Below the pieces are notes generated by a model. It searched no databases. It was not told the origin of the DNA and saw nothing but the letters and a program-made list of their open reading frames with translations. Shown in pieces: positions 1 through 5,572 of a stretch of 9,083 bases of DNA. Source of the DNA: Flavobacterium sp. GTDB lineage: Bacteria > Bacteroidota > Bacteroidia > Flavobacteriales > Flavobacteriaceae. Each line of letters starts with the position of its first letter. The first letter of the stretch is position 1. The stretch is from assembly GCA_030152225.1 (NCBI GenBank), contig JASLHL010000064.1:1-9083 (forward strand), given 5' to 3'. The position numbers and the translations under genes were made by a program.

Positions 1-1245
1 ATTAGCGCTTTTGAAAAAGACGGTGAAAAATGGGTCAAGTTTGATGTAAATCCTTTGCAAAATAATGGCAAGACCATCATTCATTGCGAGGCCAAAATGG
101 TAGATAAAAGAATCGTCAAGAGCTCTAGTGGTTCTAGAGAATCTCGCTATGTGATTAAAACTACGCTTGTTTTGGGTGAAACTTCTTGGGATATTGAATT
201 AACCCTAACCAATAGAGACTCCATGGGGTATCGCATGTTATTGGGAAGAGAAGCCATGGGTGGCCGTATTTTGGTAGATCCTGAAAAACACTTTTTACTC
301 GGTCAACCAACGGTAGAAAAGTTAGATGAATATTACAACAAACCCAAAGAAGCGAAAAGTGGCTTGCGCATTGGCTTATTAGCTAGCAATCCAGACTTAT
401 ACAGCAATCAACGCATCATTGAAGCAGGTGAATTAAGAGGACATGAAATGCACTTCTTAAATCTAAAATACTGCTATATGAAGTTGGATGCCAATCAACC
501 TGAAATTCACTATAGAGGTGGACGTGTTTTAAATGATTTTGATGCAGTCATTCCTCGTATTAGACCGAGTATGACCTACTATGGTTGTGCATTAACACGT
601 CATTTTGAATCCTTAAAAGTATACAGTTTAAACAGTGCTGCGGCTATTGCTCAATCGAGAGATAAGTTATTTTCACTGCAACTGTTATTAAATCATGGGA
701 TTGATATTCCCACAACTGGATTTGCCAATTCTCCTTTGGATACGAATGACTTGATTAAAATGGTAGGCGGTAGTCCGCTTATTGTCAAATTATTAGAAGG
801 AACCCAAGGGAAAGGTGTTGTGTTAGCAGAGACGAAGAAAGCTGCTGAAAGTGTTATTAATGCATTCAAAAGCTTAAATGCCAACATCTTAGTTCAAGAA
901 TTCATCAAAGAAGCTAACGGAAAGGACATTCGCTGTTTTGTAGTGGATGGCAAAGTTGTTGCTGCAATTCAACGCGAGGCTGTTCCTGGTGAATTTAGAG
1001 CGAATATCCACTTGGGAGGTACGGCTTCAATCATCAAGGTTACGCCTGAAGAAAAGCGCATTGCGATACGCGCAGCTAAAGCGATGAATCTAAAAGTAGC
1101 GGGAGTAGATATCATTCGCTCAGCTAAAGGACCTCTATTGTTAGAAGTAAACTCCTCTCCTGGTTTAGAGGGAATTGAAGGAGCAACAAATAAAGATATT
1201 GCGTCTGAAATGATCAAGGCAATTGAAAAACAAGTTAAATGGTAA
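1..1245 (+). CDS. rimK: Retropepsin-like (ATP-dependent zinc protease family) / RimK alpha-L-glutamate ligase fusion, 5' end missing
   Basis: The reading frame is open from base 1, so the true start lies left of the window; the internal TTG at 55 is not the start. 414 residues are visible. Bases 1 to about 340 encode the C-terminal half of a domain of the putative ATP-dependent zinc protease family (PF05618, retropepsin-like fold), with its conserved LLGREAM at 238-258. The N-terminal catalytic DTGA-type motif would lie outside the window. From LRIGLLAS at about 364 the protein is a RimK ATP-grasp ligase: SRDKLFS (about 655), the ATP-binding strand and loop [10 protein letters not shown] (about 787-816), and the metal-binding [13 protein letters not shown] (about 1135-1173). 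RimK adds glutamate residues to the C-terminus of ribosomal protein S6, or ligates glutamate to related substrates, using ATP in the cytoplasm. In other bacteria the protease and ligase are often separate neighbouring genes; here they are fused. The family call is firm; the substrate is inferred. Confidence 0.93.
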   Translation: MSAFEKDGEKWVKFDVNPLQNNGKTIIHCEAKMVDKRIVKSSSGSRESRYVIKTTLVLGETSWDIELTLTNRDSMGYRMLLGREAMGGRILVDPEKHFLLGQPTVEKLDEYYNKPKEAKSGLRIGLLASNPDLYSNQRIIEAGELRGHEMHFLNLKYCYMKLDANQPEIHYRGGRVLNDFDAVIPRIRPSMTYYGCALTRHFESLKVYSLNSAAAIAQSRDKLFSLQLLLNHGIDIPTTGFANSPLDTNDLIKMVGGSPLIVKLLEGTQGKGVVLAETKKAAESVINAFKSLNANILVQEFIKEANGKDIRCFVVDGKVVAAIQREAVPGEFRANIHLGGTASIIKVTPEEKRIAIRAAKAMNLKVAGVDIIRSAKGPLLLEVNSSPGLEGIEGATNKDIASEMIKAIEKQVKW

Positions 1246-1270
1246 AGAAATAGCAATTGCTATTTCTTTT
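1244..1270 (+). terminator. Palindromic intrinsic terminator after the RimK fusion gene
   Basis: A perfect 26-base palindrome (1244-1269) has 13-base arms AAAGAAATAGCAA / TTGCTATTTCTTT. It starts on the last two bases of the TAA stop and ends in a T-rich run (CTTTTCCTT). The real hairpin would have about 11 pairs with an AATT loop. The stem is A/T-rich, so it may be leaky, which matters because the next gene starts only 29 bases further on. Confidence 0.7.
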
Positions 1271-1298
1271 CCTTCATCATTTAAAGTTTCTGGTATTT

Positions 1299-2441
1299 AT
1301 GAACCCATCAACAACTGGCTGGATAAAAAAATACTTCGCTGAGCACGATAAATACGCGATATTCCAAGCGACAAATGCGGCAGAATTAGCACATGAAATT
1401 AGAACGCTTGGTTTTAGTTTTGGCAAAATAAACGGCTGTGCATTTCCTGAGATTTACACCACATTTAAGTATACACAAGAAGAGTTAGCTAAAATTTGCT
1501 TTTTACAGCTGTTGGAAAAAATTTACTTTTTCCACTACCCTAGTCATAGCACGGATGCGTTTATCGATGCTTTACTCGATTTTTATCAGCTTTTTGTCCC
1601 ACATAAAACCAACTTCTTCACCAGCTTATTTGAGGATAAAAATACCTATGCCCGATTAGAGCATTTGTTTGCCATCAAATGGAAAGAAAGTTTCTTTTCT
1701 CAATCGAAAAGCAACAATATTGTCCTCAACTTATTGGTCCTTTCCATCTATTTCTTGACGTTTGAAACCTACTTAACAGGCAAAATTCACCCGAATCTAT
1801 ACCATGTATATATCGAAGATCTCATTCAGGATATTTTAAATCGCACCCAACACCAGGCAGCAGACCTTCACTTGGTAGATGCATCCAATGACTTCGCTAC
1901 GGATGAGATTATGGAAGTTCAGTCCTCCTATTTAGAATCGAGTTTACTGTTGGATATTGTGATGTGTAGCGCGTGGAATAACGAGACGAAAACGCTTCAT
2001 TTACCTGATTTTTCCGTTGCTCCTTTTGAGCGTTTGTCTTTTTCAGCAGAGCAAATAGAGGATAGTAGCAGCTGTTTTATGCTTTTTGTACAGCAAAATG
2101 ACTACCATTACGAATATTTAAAATCGTCTAATTTGTTCAACAATATGATTAACAATTCGACGAATTACGTGGAATTTTTAGTGGGAAGAAACAAAGGGCG
2201 CATTCTGAAAGAACTGCAAAAGAACAAACAATTAATGCAATTACTGATGGACTCCACCCATCGCAATTTAGATAGTCAAGAAAAGAAATTGATTAAGAAA
2301 CAAACCTTAGAGGTGATTAAAACAATTCCTTCTCTTGCTATATTTATGTTACCCGGAGGTACTATTTTGTTGCCTATTATCTTAAAATTTATTCCTTCAC
2401 TCCTCCCTTCTTCTTTTAATGAGAATTTGGATGTGGATTAA
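1299..2441 (+). CDS. LETM1-related protein (LETM1-like C-terminal membrane domain)
   Basis: 380 residues from the ATG at 1299. An upstream in-frame TTG at 1257 lies inside the preceding terminator palindrome, so ATG is preferred. The N-terminal 300 residues are mostly helical and aromatic-rich with no motif I recognise; residues 141-157 (IVLNLLVLSIYFLTFET) form a hydrophobic stretch. The C-terminus matches the core of mitochondrial LETM1: a charged helix (about 310-338, RNLDSQEKKLIKKQ) leads into TIPSLAIFMLPGGTILLPII (342-361) and the diagnostic ending KFIPSLLPSSF (363-373). LETM1 in mitochondria is an inner-membrane protein linked to cation/proton exchange. Flavobacterial relatives are, as I recall, annotated as LETM1-related biofilm-associated proteins, but I cannot derive a biofilm role from the sequence. 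No separate promoter is visible in the 28 bases after the upstream terminator, so it may depend on read-through. It converges on the carbonic anhydrase gene and overlaps its end by four bases. Domain call good; function unknown. Confidence 0.75.
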   Translation: MNPSTTGWIKKYFAEHDKYAIFQATNAAELAHEIRTLGFSFGKINGCAFPEIYTTFKYTQEELAKICFLQLLEKIYFFHYPSHSTDAFIDALLDFYQLFVPHKTNFFTSLFEDKNTYARLEHLFAIKWKESFFSQSKSNNIVLNLLVLSIYFLTFETYLTGKIHPNLYHVYIEDLIQDILNRTQHQAADLHLVDASNDFATDEIMEVQSSYLESSLLLDIVMCSAWNNETKTLHLPDFSVAPFERLSFSAEQIEDSSSCFMLFVQQNDYHYEYLKSSNLFNNMINNSTNYVEFLVGRNKGRILKELQKNKQLMQLLMDSTHRNLDSQEKKLIKKQTLEVIKTIPSLAIFMLPGGTILLPIILKFIPSLLPSSFNENLDVD

Positions 2442-3088
2442 ATTTTTTTGAAGTGAAGTTGATATACTTCGTCTAAATCTTGGTTATTTGTTACGTTTAC
2501 TTCTAAATCGGTTACATACCCTGAATTTAGTCCATACACCCATCCGTGAATACTCAGGTCTTGATTTCGTGCCCAAGCCCCTTGTACGATTGATGTTTTA
2601 GCTAAATCATAGACTTGTTCTTGTACGTTTAGTTCCACAAAGCGATTAAAGCGTTCGGTTGTATCATCGATACCATCTAACTCAACGTTGTGTAAGCGGT
2701 AAACGGTTTTAATGTGTCTAATCCAGTTGTCAATCAATCCGTAGGATTCATTTTTCATCGCTGCTTCAACCCCACCACATCCGTAGTGACCACAAACGAT
2801 GATATTGGTTACCTTGAGGATATTGACGGCATAATCCAAGACACTTAACATATTCATATCGGAGTGAATCACCATATTGGCGATATTTCGGTGTACGAAT
2901 ACATCCCCTGGTTCAGCACCAATAATCTCATTCGCGGGTACGCGGCTATCGGAACATCCAATCCACATAACGGGTGGCGTTTGTCTGTGACATAAACGCT
3001 TGAAATACTCTGGATTAATGGCTAGTTTTTCTTCTACCCAAGCTTTGTTATTTTCTAATATTTTTTTATAAAATTCGTTGTGTTTCAA
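2438..3088 (-). CDS. can: Beta-class carbonic anhydrase (Can-like), TTG start
   Basis: 216 residues. It catalyses CO2 + H2O to bicarbonate + H+ in the cytoplasm. The beta-CA zinc site is complete: C45, D47 and R49 in GCSDSR, then H101 and C104 in GHYGCGG. The motif PANEIIGAEPGDVFVHRNIAN is that of the Can/YadF subtype, and the length is normal for it. The start is TTG at 3088-3086: an in-frame TGA lies six codons upstream (3106-3104), and the first in-frame ATG is residue 41, after conserved N-terminal sequence (EFYKKILENNKAWVEEKL), so TTG is effectively forced. The gene begins 11 bases after the stop of the upstream carbonic anhydrase, which suggests one transcript and possible translational coupling. 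No Shine-Dalgarno site is visible. Its stop shares the TTAA at 2438-2441 with the facing LETM1-related gene, and I see no terminator between them. Confidence 0.95.
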   Translation of the reverse strand: MKHNEFYKKILENNKAWVEEKLAINPEYFKRLCHRQTPPVMWIGCSDSRVPANEIIGAEPGDVFVHRNIANMVIHSDMNMLSVLDYAVNILKVTNIIVCGHYGCGGVEAAMKNESYGLIDNWIRHIKTVYRLHNVELDGIDDTTERFNRFVELNVQEQVYDLAKTSIVQGAWARNQDLSIHGWVYGLNSGYVTDLEVNVTNNQDLDEVYQLHFKKI

Positions 3089-3099
3089 AACTTTGGCTT

Positions 3100-3738
3100 T
3101 TATTCAACAAACATTTCTTTTACGAAATCCACTTCTCCTGTTTCCACTTTATAAAAAGCACCTACAATACCAATTTCACCTTTTTCATACATCTCACAAA
3201 GAACGGAACTTTTGGTTAAGATGTGGTTAATGGTGTATTCGACATTGTAAAAAGCAACCATATCCACCCCTTCTTTTGACCTGATATCCAAGTCTGGATA
3301 GTATTTTTTTACGTGTTCAACCGCAGGGTCCACTTTGGACAATAAATTGCTTAAATGACCTAATTTCACCTCTTTACACGCTCCTGTAATGGCTCCACAG
3401 TGGGAATGCCCTAACACCATGATCAGTTTAGATCCCGCTAACTTACAAGCAAATTCCATCGAACCAATAATGTCTTCGTTCAATACATTTCCTGCAATTC
3501 GCGTGCTAAATACATCGCCTAATCCTTGATCAAAGATCAATTCTGCCGATGTTCTACTGTCAATACAACTGAGGATAATAGCAAAAGGAAATTGGCTTTC
3601 TTTTGTTTCGTTTACTTGTTCAAGTAAATTCGCATGTGATTTAAGGTTTTCAACAAAGCGTTTGTTTCCTTCTTTTAAAAAAGACAACGCCATTTGCGGT
3701 GTCATTGACTTTTGATCGTCTATATTATGTAGTCTCAT
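3100..3738 (-). CDS. Beta-class carbonic anhydrase, second subtype
   Basis: 212 residues from the ATG at 3738-3736. The frame stays open for another 25 codons upstream to 3813, but that stretch (rich in F, Y, R, H) does not resemble a family N-terminus and covers a likely promoter -7 box, so I reject it. The zinc and catalytic residues are all present: C58, D60 and R62 in SCIDSR, H111 and C114 in GHSHCGAITGA. TSAELIFDQGLGDVFSTRIAGN and the opening helix MTPQMALSFLKEGNKRFVENL place it in a different beta-CA branch from its downstream neighbour. That branch resembles cyanobacterial- and periplasmic-type beta-CAs, but no signal peptide is visible, so it should be cytoplasmic. It is the first gene of a two-gene unit and diverges from metK. 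CO2/bicarbonate interconversion is confident; why two enzymes are kept is unknown. Confidence 0.94.
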   Translation of the reverse strand: MRLHNIDDQKSMTPQMALSFLKEGNKRFVENLKSHANLLEQVNETKESQFPFAIILSCIDSRTSAELIFDQGLGDVFSTRIAGNVLNEDIIGSMEFACKLAGSKLIMVLGHSHCGAITGACKEVKLGHLSNLLSKVDPAVEHVKKYYPDLDIRSKEGVDMVAFYNVEYTINHILTKSSVLCEMYEKGEIGIVGAFYKVETGEVDFVKEMFVE

Positions 3739-3771
3739 TTTTACGCGATTAATACGATAATAATTTCGAAA

Positions 3772-3779
3772 CAAATGTA
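3772..3779 (-). promoter_or_regulatory. Possible -7 box of the carbonic anhydrase operon
   Basis: The minus strand reads TACATTTG, an exact match to the Bacteroidota -7 consensus TAnnTTTG, 33 bases upstream of the ATG of the first carbonic anhydrase. I find no TTG at the expected 17-23 base spacing upstream, so this is a half-supported promoter. The sequence is AT-rich and a chance match is possible. Confidence 0.35.
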
Positions 3780-3813
3780 ACCAAAAATGGCTTTTAAAAT
3801 GTAAATAAAGCAA

Positions 3814-3968
3814 TAAACCACTATATTTTTATCAATTTAAAAAAAACATAACACTTTTTAAGTAATTAATACGCAAGTATGTTTCATATCTGATTGGTAT
3901 AAAGGTATATTTCCTCTGGATTAGTAGTAATCACATAATCGTTAAGGAGAATATAAAAAAGGATAAAA
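3814..3968. other. AT-rich intergenic spacer with nothing recognisable
   Basis: This is the middle of the 389-base gap between the divergent carbonic anhydrase and metK genes. I see no open frame with family resemblance, no tRNA or sRNA fold and no strong inverted repeat. It probably holds the remaining upstream promoter sequence for both directions. Confidence 0.5.
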
Positions 3969-4001
3969 TTTGTTTAGATTAAAAAATAGTTAATACATTT
4001 G
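3969..4001 (+). promoter_or_regulatory. Bacteroidota-type promoter of the metK leader
   Basis: TTTG at 3969-3972 (-33 element) is followed after 21 bases by TACATTTG at 3994-4001, an exact TAnnTTTG -7 element. The spacing fits the 17-23 bases known for the Bacteroidota primary sigma factor. Transcription would start near 4006-4012, just before the riboswitch, which supports both calls and implies a leader of about 120 bases. Confidence 0.72.
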
Positions 4002-4014
4002 CAAAGAATTTCAT

Positions 4015-4065
4015 AGGAGGAAAAATTTGAACTGATTGCAACCTCGGTAAAAAATGCTAAAGCAG
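4015..4065 (+). promoter_or_regulatory. SAM-II-like riboswitch aptamer upstream of metK
   Basis: The segment follows the SAM-II architecture. P1 is GAGG (4017-4020) with CCTC (4042-4045). The P1 loop carries the conserved AACTGATTGCAA (4030-4041). A 3' pseudoknot strand, GGTAAAAAATGCTAAAGCAG (4046-4065), can pair CAG (4063-4065) with CTG (4032-4034) and holds the conserved GCTAAA. Loop length (21 bases) and order agree with the metX-type SAM-II RNA I remember. SAM-II binds S-adenosylmethionine, and here the downstream gene makes SAM, so feedback repression is expected. It is not SAM-I: the long GGCCC/GCAACC core of that class is missing. The call rests on remembered consensus, not a covariance search. 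Confidence 0.82.
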
Positions 4066-4129
4066 AATATATTGTATCTTCACTTTAGCCATTTCCTCTT
4101 TTTTAAACATTTTAAAAAACATACAATAT
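4056..4129 (+). promoter_or_regulatory. Putative metK expression platform: anti-aptamer strand and start-codon-sequestering helix
   Basis: CTTTAGC (4083-4089) is the exact complement of the aptamer strand GCTAAAG (4056-4062), and TTTCCTC (4092-4098) is the exact complement of the P1-side GAGGAAA (4017-4023). The two helices nest and would dismantle the aptamer. Separately, ATATTGTAT (4069-4077) is the exact complement of ATACAATAT (4121-4129), which includes the first two bases of the metK ATG. The model: SAM-bound aptamer frees 4069-4077 to cover the start codon (off); the ligand-free anti-aptamer fold traps 4069-4077 in a hairpin loop (on). The complementarity is seen directly; the switching is inferred. 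A T run (4099-4104) after the anti-aptamer helix leaves a transcriptional mechanism open. Confidence 0.5.
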
Positions 4130-5420
4130 GGCTTATTACTTCACATCGGAATCTGTAAGTGAAGGACATCCTGATAAAATTGCAGATCAAATTTCAGATG
4201 CTTTAATTGACAATTTCTTGGCTTTTGATTTAGAATCAAAGGTAGCATGTGAGACATTAGTAACTACGGGGCAGGTAATTCTTGCTGGAGAAGTAAAATC
4301 AAAAACGTATTTAGACGTACAACAAATTGCACGTGATGTGATCAACAAGATTGGTTATACGAAGAGTGAGTATATGTTTGACGGTAATTCGTGCGGTATT
4401 TTATCGGCTATCCACGAGCAATCGGCTGAAATCAGCCAAGGGGTTGAGCGTGCAAGTAAAGAAGATCAAGGAGCAGGAGACCAAGGCATGATGTTTGGTT
4501 ATGCTTCAACAGAAACGGAGGATTATATGCCGTTAGCGCTAGACTTATCCCACAAATTACTACAAGAGTTAGCGGTGATCCGCAGAGAAAATAAGGAAGT
4601 AACTTATTTGCGTCCAGACGCAAAGAGTCAAGTGACATTAGAATACAACGATGACAATAAACCAGTTCGAATTGTAACGATTGTACTGTCTACGCAACAC
4701 GATGACTTTATTCAGCCAGAAAATGCAACAGCTGAAGCGAAAGCGAAGGCTGAAACGGCCATGCAGGCACAAATTAAGAAAGACATCATTGCTATTCTTA
4801 TTCCTCGTGTATTAGCGAAATACCCACAATATCAATACTTATTTGAGTCGAAAGAAGAAATTGAATTCTTAATCAATCCAACGGGTGTATTCATCATTGG
4901 AGGTCCTCATGGAGATACAGGATTAACAGGAAGAAAGATTATCGTTGATACCTATGGAGGAAAAGGAGCACATGGTGGGGGAGCATTCTCTGGAAAAGAC
5001 CCGAGTAAAGTAGACCGAAGTGCAGCTTATGCTACGCGTCATATTGCAAAAAATCTTGTTGCTGCTGGTGTTGCTGAAGAAGTATTGGTTCAAGTTTCTT
5101 ATGCGATTGGAATTGCAAAACCTACGGGAATTTACGTCAATACCTACGGAACGTCTAAGGTAAACCTAACAGATGGTGAGATTGCGAAAAAAGTAAATGA
5201 ATTGTTCGACTTACGTCCGTACTTTATTGAAACAAGTTTAAAACTGCGCAATCCGATTTACAGCGAAACAGCGGCTTATGGTCATATGGGACGCAAACCA
5301 CAAGTGGTAACCAAAACTTTCACACGTCCTGGAGGAGAAACAAAACAAGTTGAAGTGGAGCTATTTACATGGGAAAAATTAGACCGTGTTGCTGACATTA
5401 AACAAGCATTTAACATATAG
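4128..5420 (+). CDS. metK: S-adenosylmethionine synthetase (methionine adenosyltransferase)
   Basis: 430 residues. It makes S-adenosylmethionine, phosphate and pyrophosphate from ATP and L-methionine; it is cytoplasmic and usually a homotetramer. Family landmarks are all intact: [18 protein letters not shown] (8-25), GNSCGI (86-91), the signature [12 protein letters not shown] (115-126), the phosphate/Mg-binding [20 protein letters not shown] (251-270), and the P-loop-like [20 protein letters not shown] (283-302). It is about 45 residues longer than the E. coli enzyme (384), mainly through an acidic/alanine-rich insert around 195-220, a size usual in Bacteroidota. The ATG at 4128 lies after an A-rich stretch without a Shine-Dalgarno site. 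It stands alone between its SAM-II-like leader and a strong terminator, so it is probably monocistronic and controlled by its own product. Confidence 0.98.
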   Translation: MAYYFTSESVSEGHPDKIADQISDALIDNFLAFDLESKVACETLVTTGQVILAGEVKSKTYLDVQQIARDVINKIGYTKSEYMFDGNSCGILSAIHEQSAEISQGVERASKEDQGAGDQGMMFGYASTETEDYMPLALDLSHKLLQELAVIRRENKEVTYLRPDAKSQVTLEYNDDNKPVRIVTIVLSTQHDDFIQPENATAEAKAKAETAMQAQIKKDIIAILIPRVLAKYPQYQYLFESKEEIEFLINPTGVFIIGGPHGDTGLTGRKIIVDTYGGKGAHGGGAFSGKDPSKVDRSAAYATRHIAKNLVAAGVAEEVLVQVSYAIGIAKPTGIYVNTYGTSKVNLTDGEIAKKVNELFDLRPYFIETSLKLRNPIYSETAAYGHMGRKPQVVTKTFTRPGGETKQVEVELFTWEKLDRVADIKQAFNI

Positions 5421-5444
5421 TTTTCAAACACAATACAATAAACG

Positions 5445-5481
5445 AAAGCGCTTAGCCACTTTGAGGTTAAGCGCTTTTTTT
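5445..5481 (+). terminator. Strong intrinsic terminator after metK
   Basis: A 13-pair stem, AAAGCGCTTAGCC (5445-5457) with GGTTAAGCGCTTT (5465-5477), contains one G-U wobble and a seven-base loop (ACTTTGA). It runs into seven T residues (5475-5481). It begins 24 bases after the metK stop. Confidence 0.92.
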
Positions 5482-5482
5482 G

Positions 5483-5517
5483 TGCGTGTTATCCCTATAT
5501 AGCAAGCAGTAGTCCAC
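5483..5517 (+). repeat. Short intergenic two-block motif, copy 1
   Basis: TGCGTGTTATC (5483-5493) and TAGTCCAC (5510-5517) lie right after the metK terminator. The same two blocks, with one mismatch in total, recur after the MutS-like gene at 7279-7303. The sequence between the blocks differs in length (16 versus 6 bases). No function is evident. Confidence 0.35.
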
Positions 5518-5572
5518 TATTTTTTTCTATATTTAGTCTTTTGTAATTGTATTACTCATCAAAAACTAGTGT

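Noticed and set aside
969..1256. Minus-strand open frame of 95 codons opposite the RimK domain
   Set aside because: It is fully antisense to a conserved ATP-grasp coding region and has no recognisable protein features.
1257..1298. Upstream TTG start for the LETM1-related gene
   Set aside because: It lies inside the terminator palindrome of the preceding gene; the ATG at 1299 gives a normal protein.
3739..3813. 25-codon upstream extension of the first carbonic anhydrase
   Set aside because: The composition does not resemble family N-termini, it is not a signal peptide, and it covers a TAnnTTTG element.
4015..4029. AGGAGG followed by TTG (4027), like a strong Shine-Dalgarno site for a leader peptide
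   Set aside because: The frame from the TTG stops after two codons, Bacteroidota rarely use strong Shine-Dalgarno sites, and the bases are better explained as the 5' side of riboswitch P1.
4006..4127. SAM-I (S-box) riboswitch upstream of metK
   Set aside because: The long conserved SAM-I core and its terminator are missing; the motifs fit SAM-II.
5518..5572. TATATTTA (5528-5535) as the promoter -7 box of the MutS-like gene
   Set aside because: It has one mismatch to TAnnTTTG and no TTG at the right distance upstream, so it is too weak to list.
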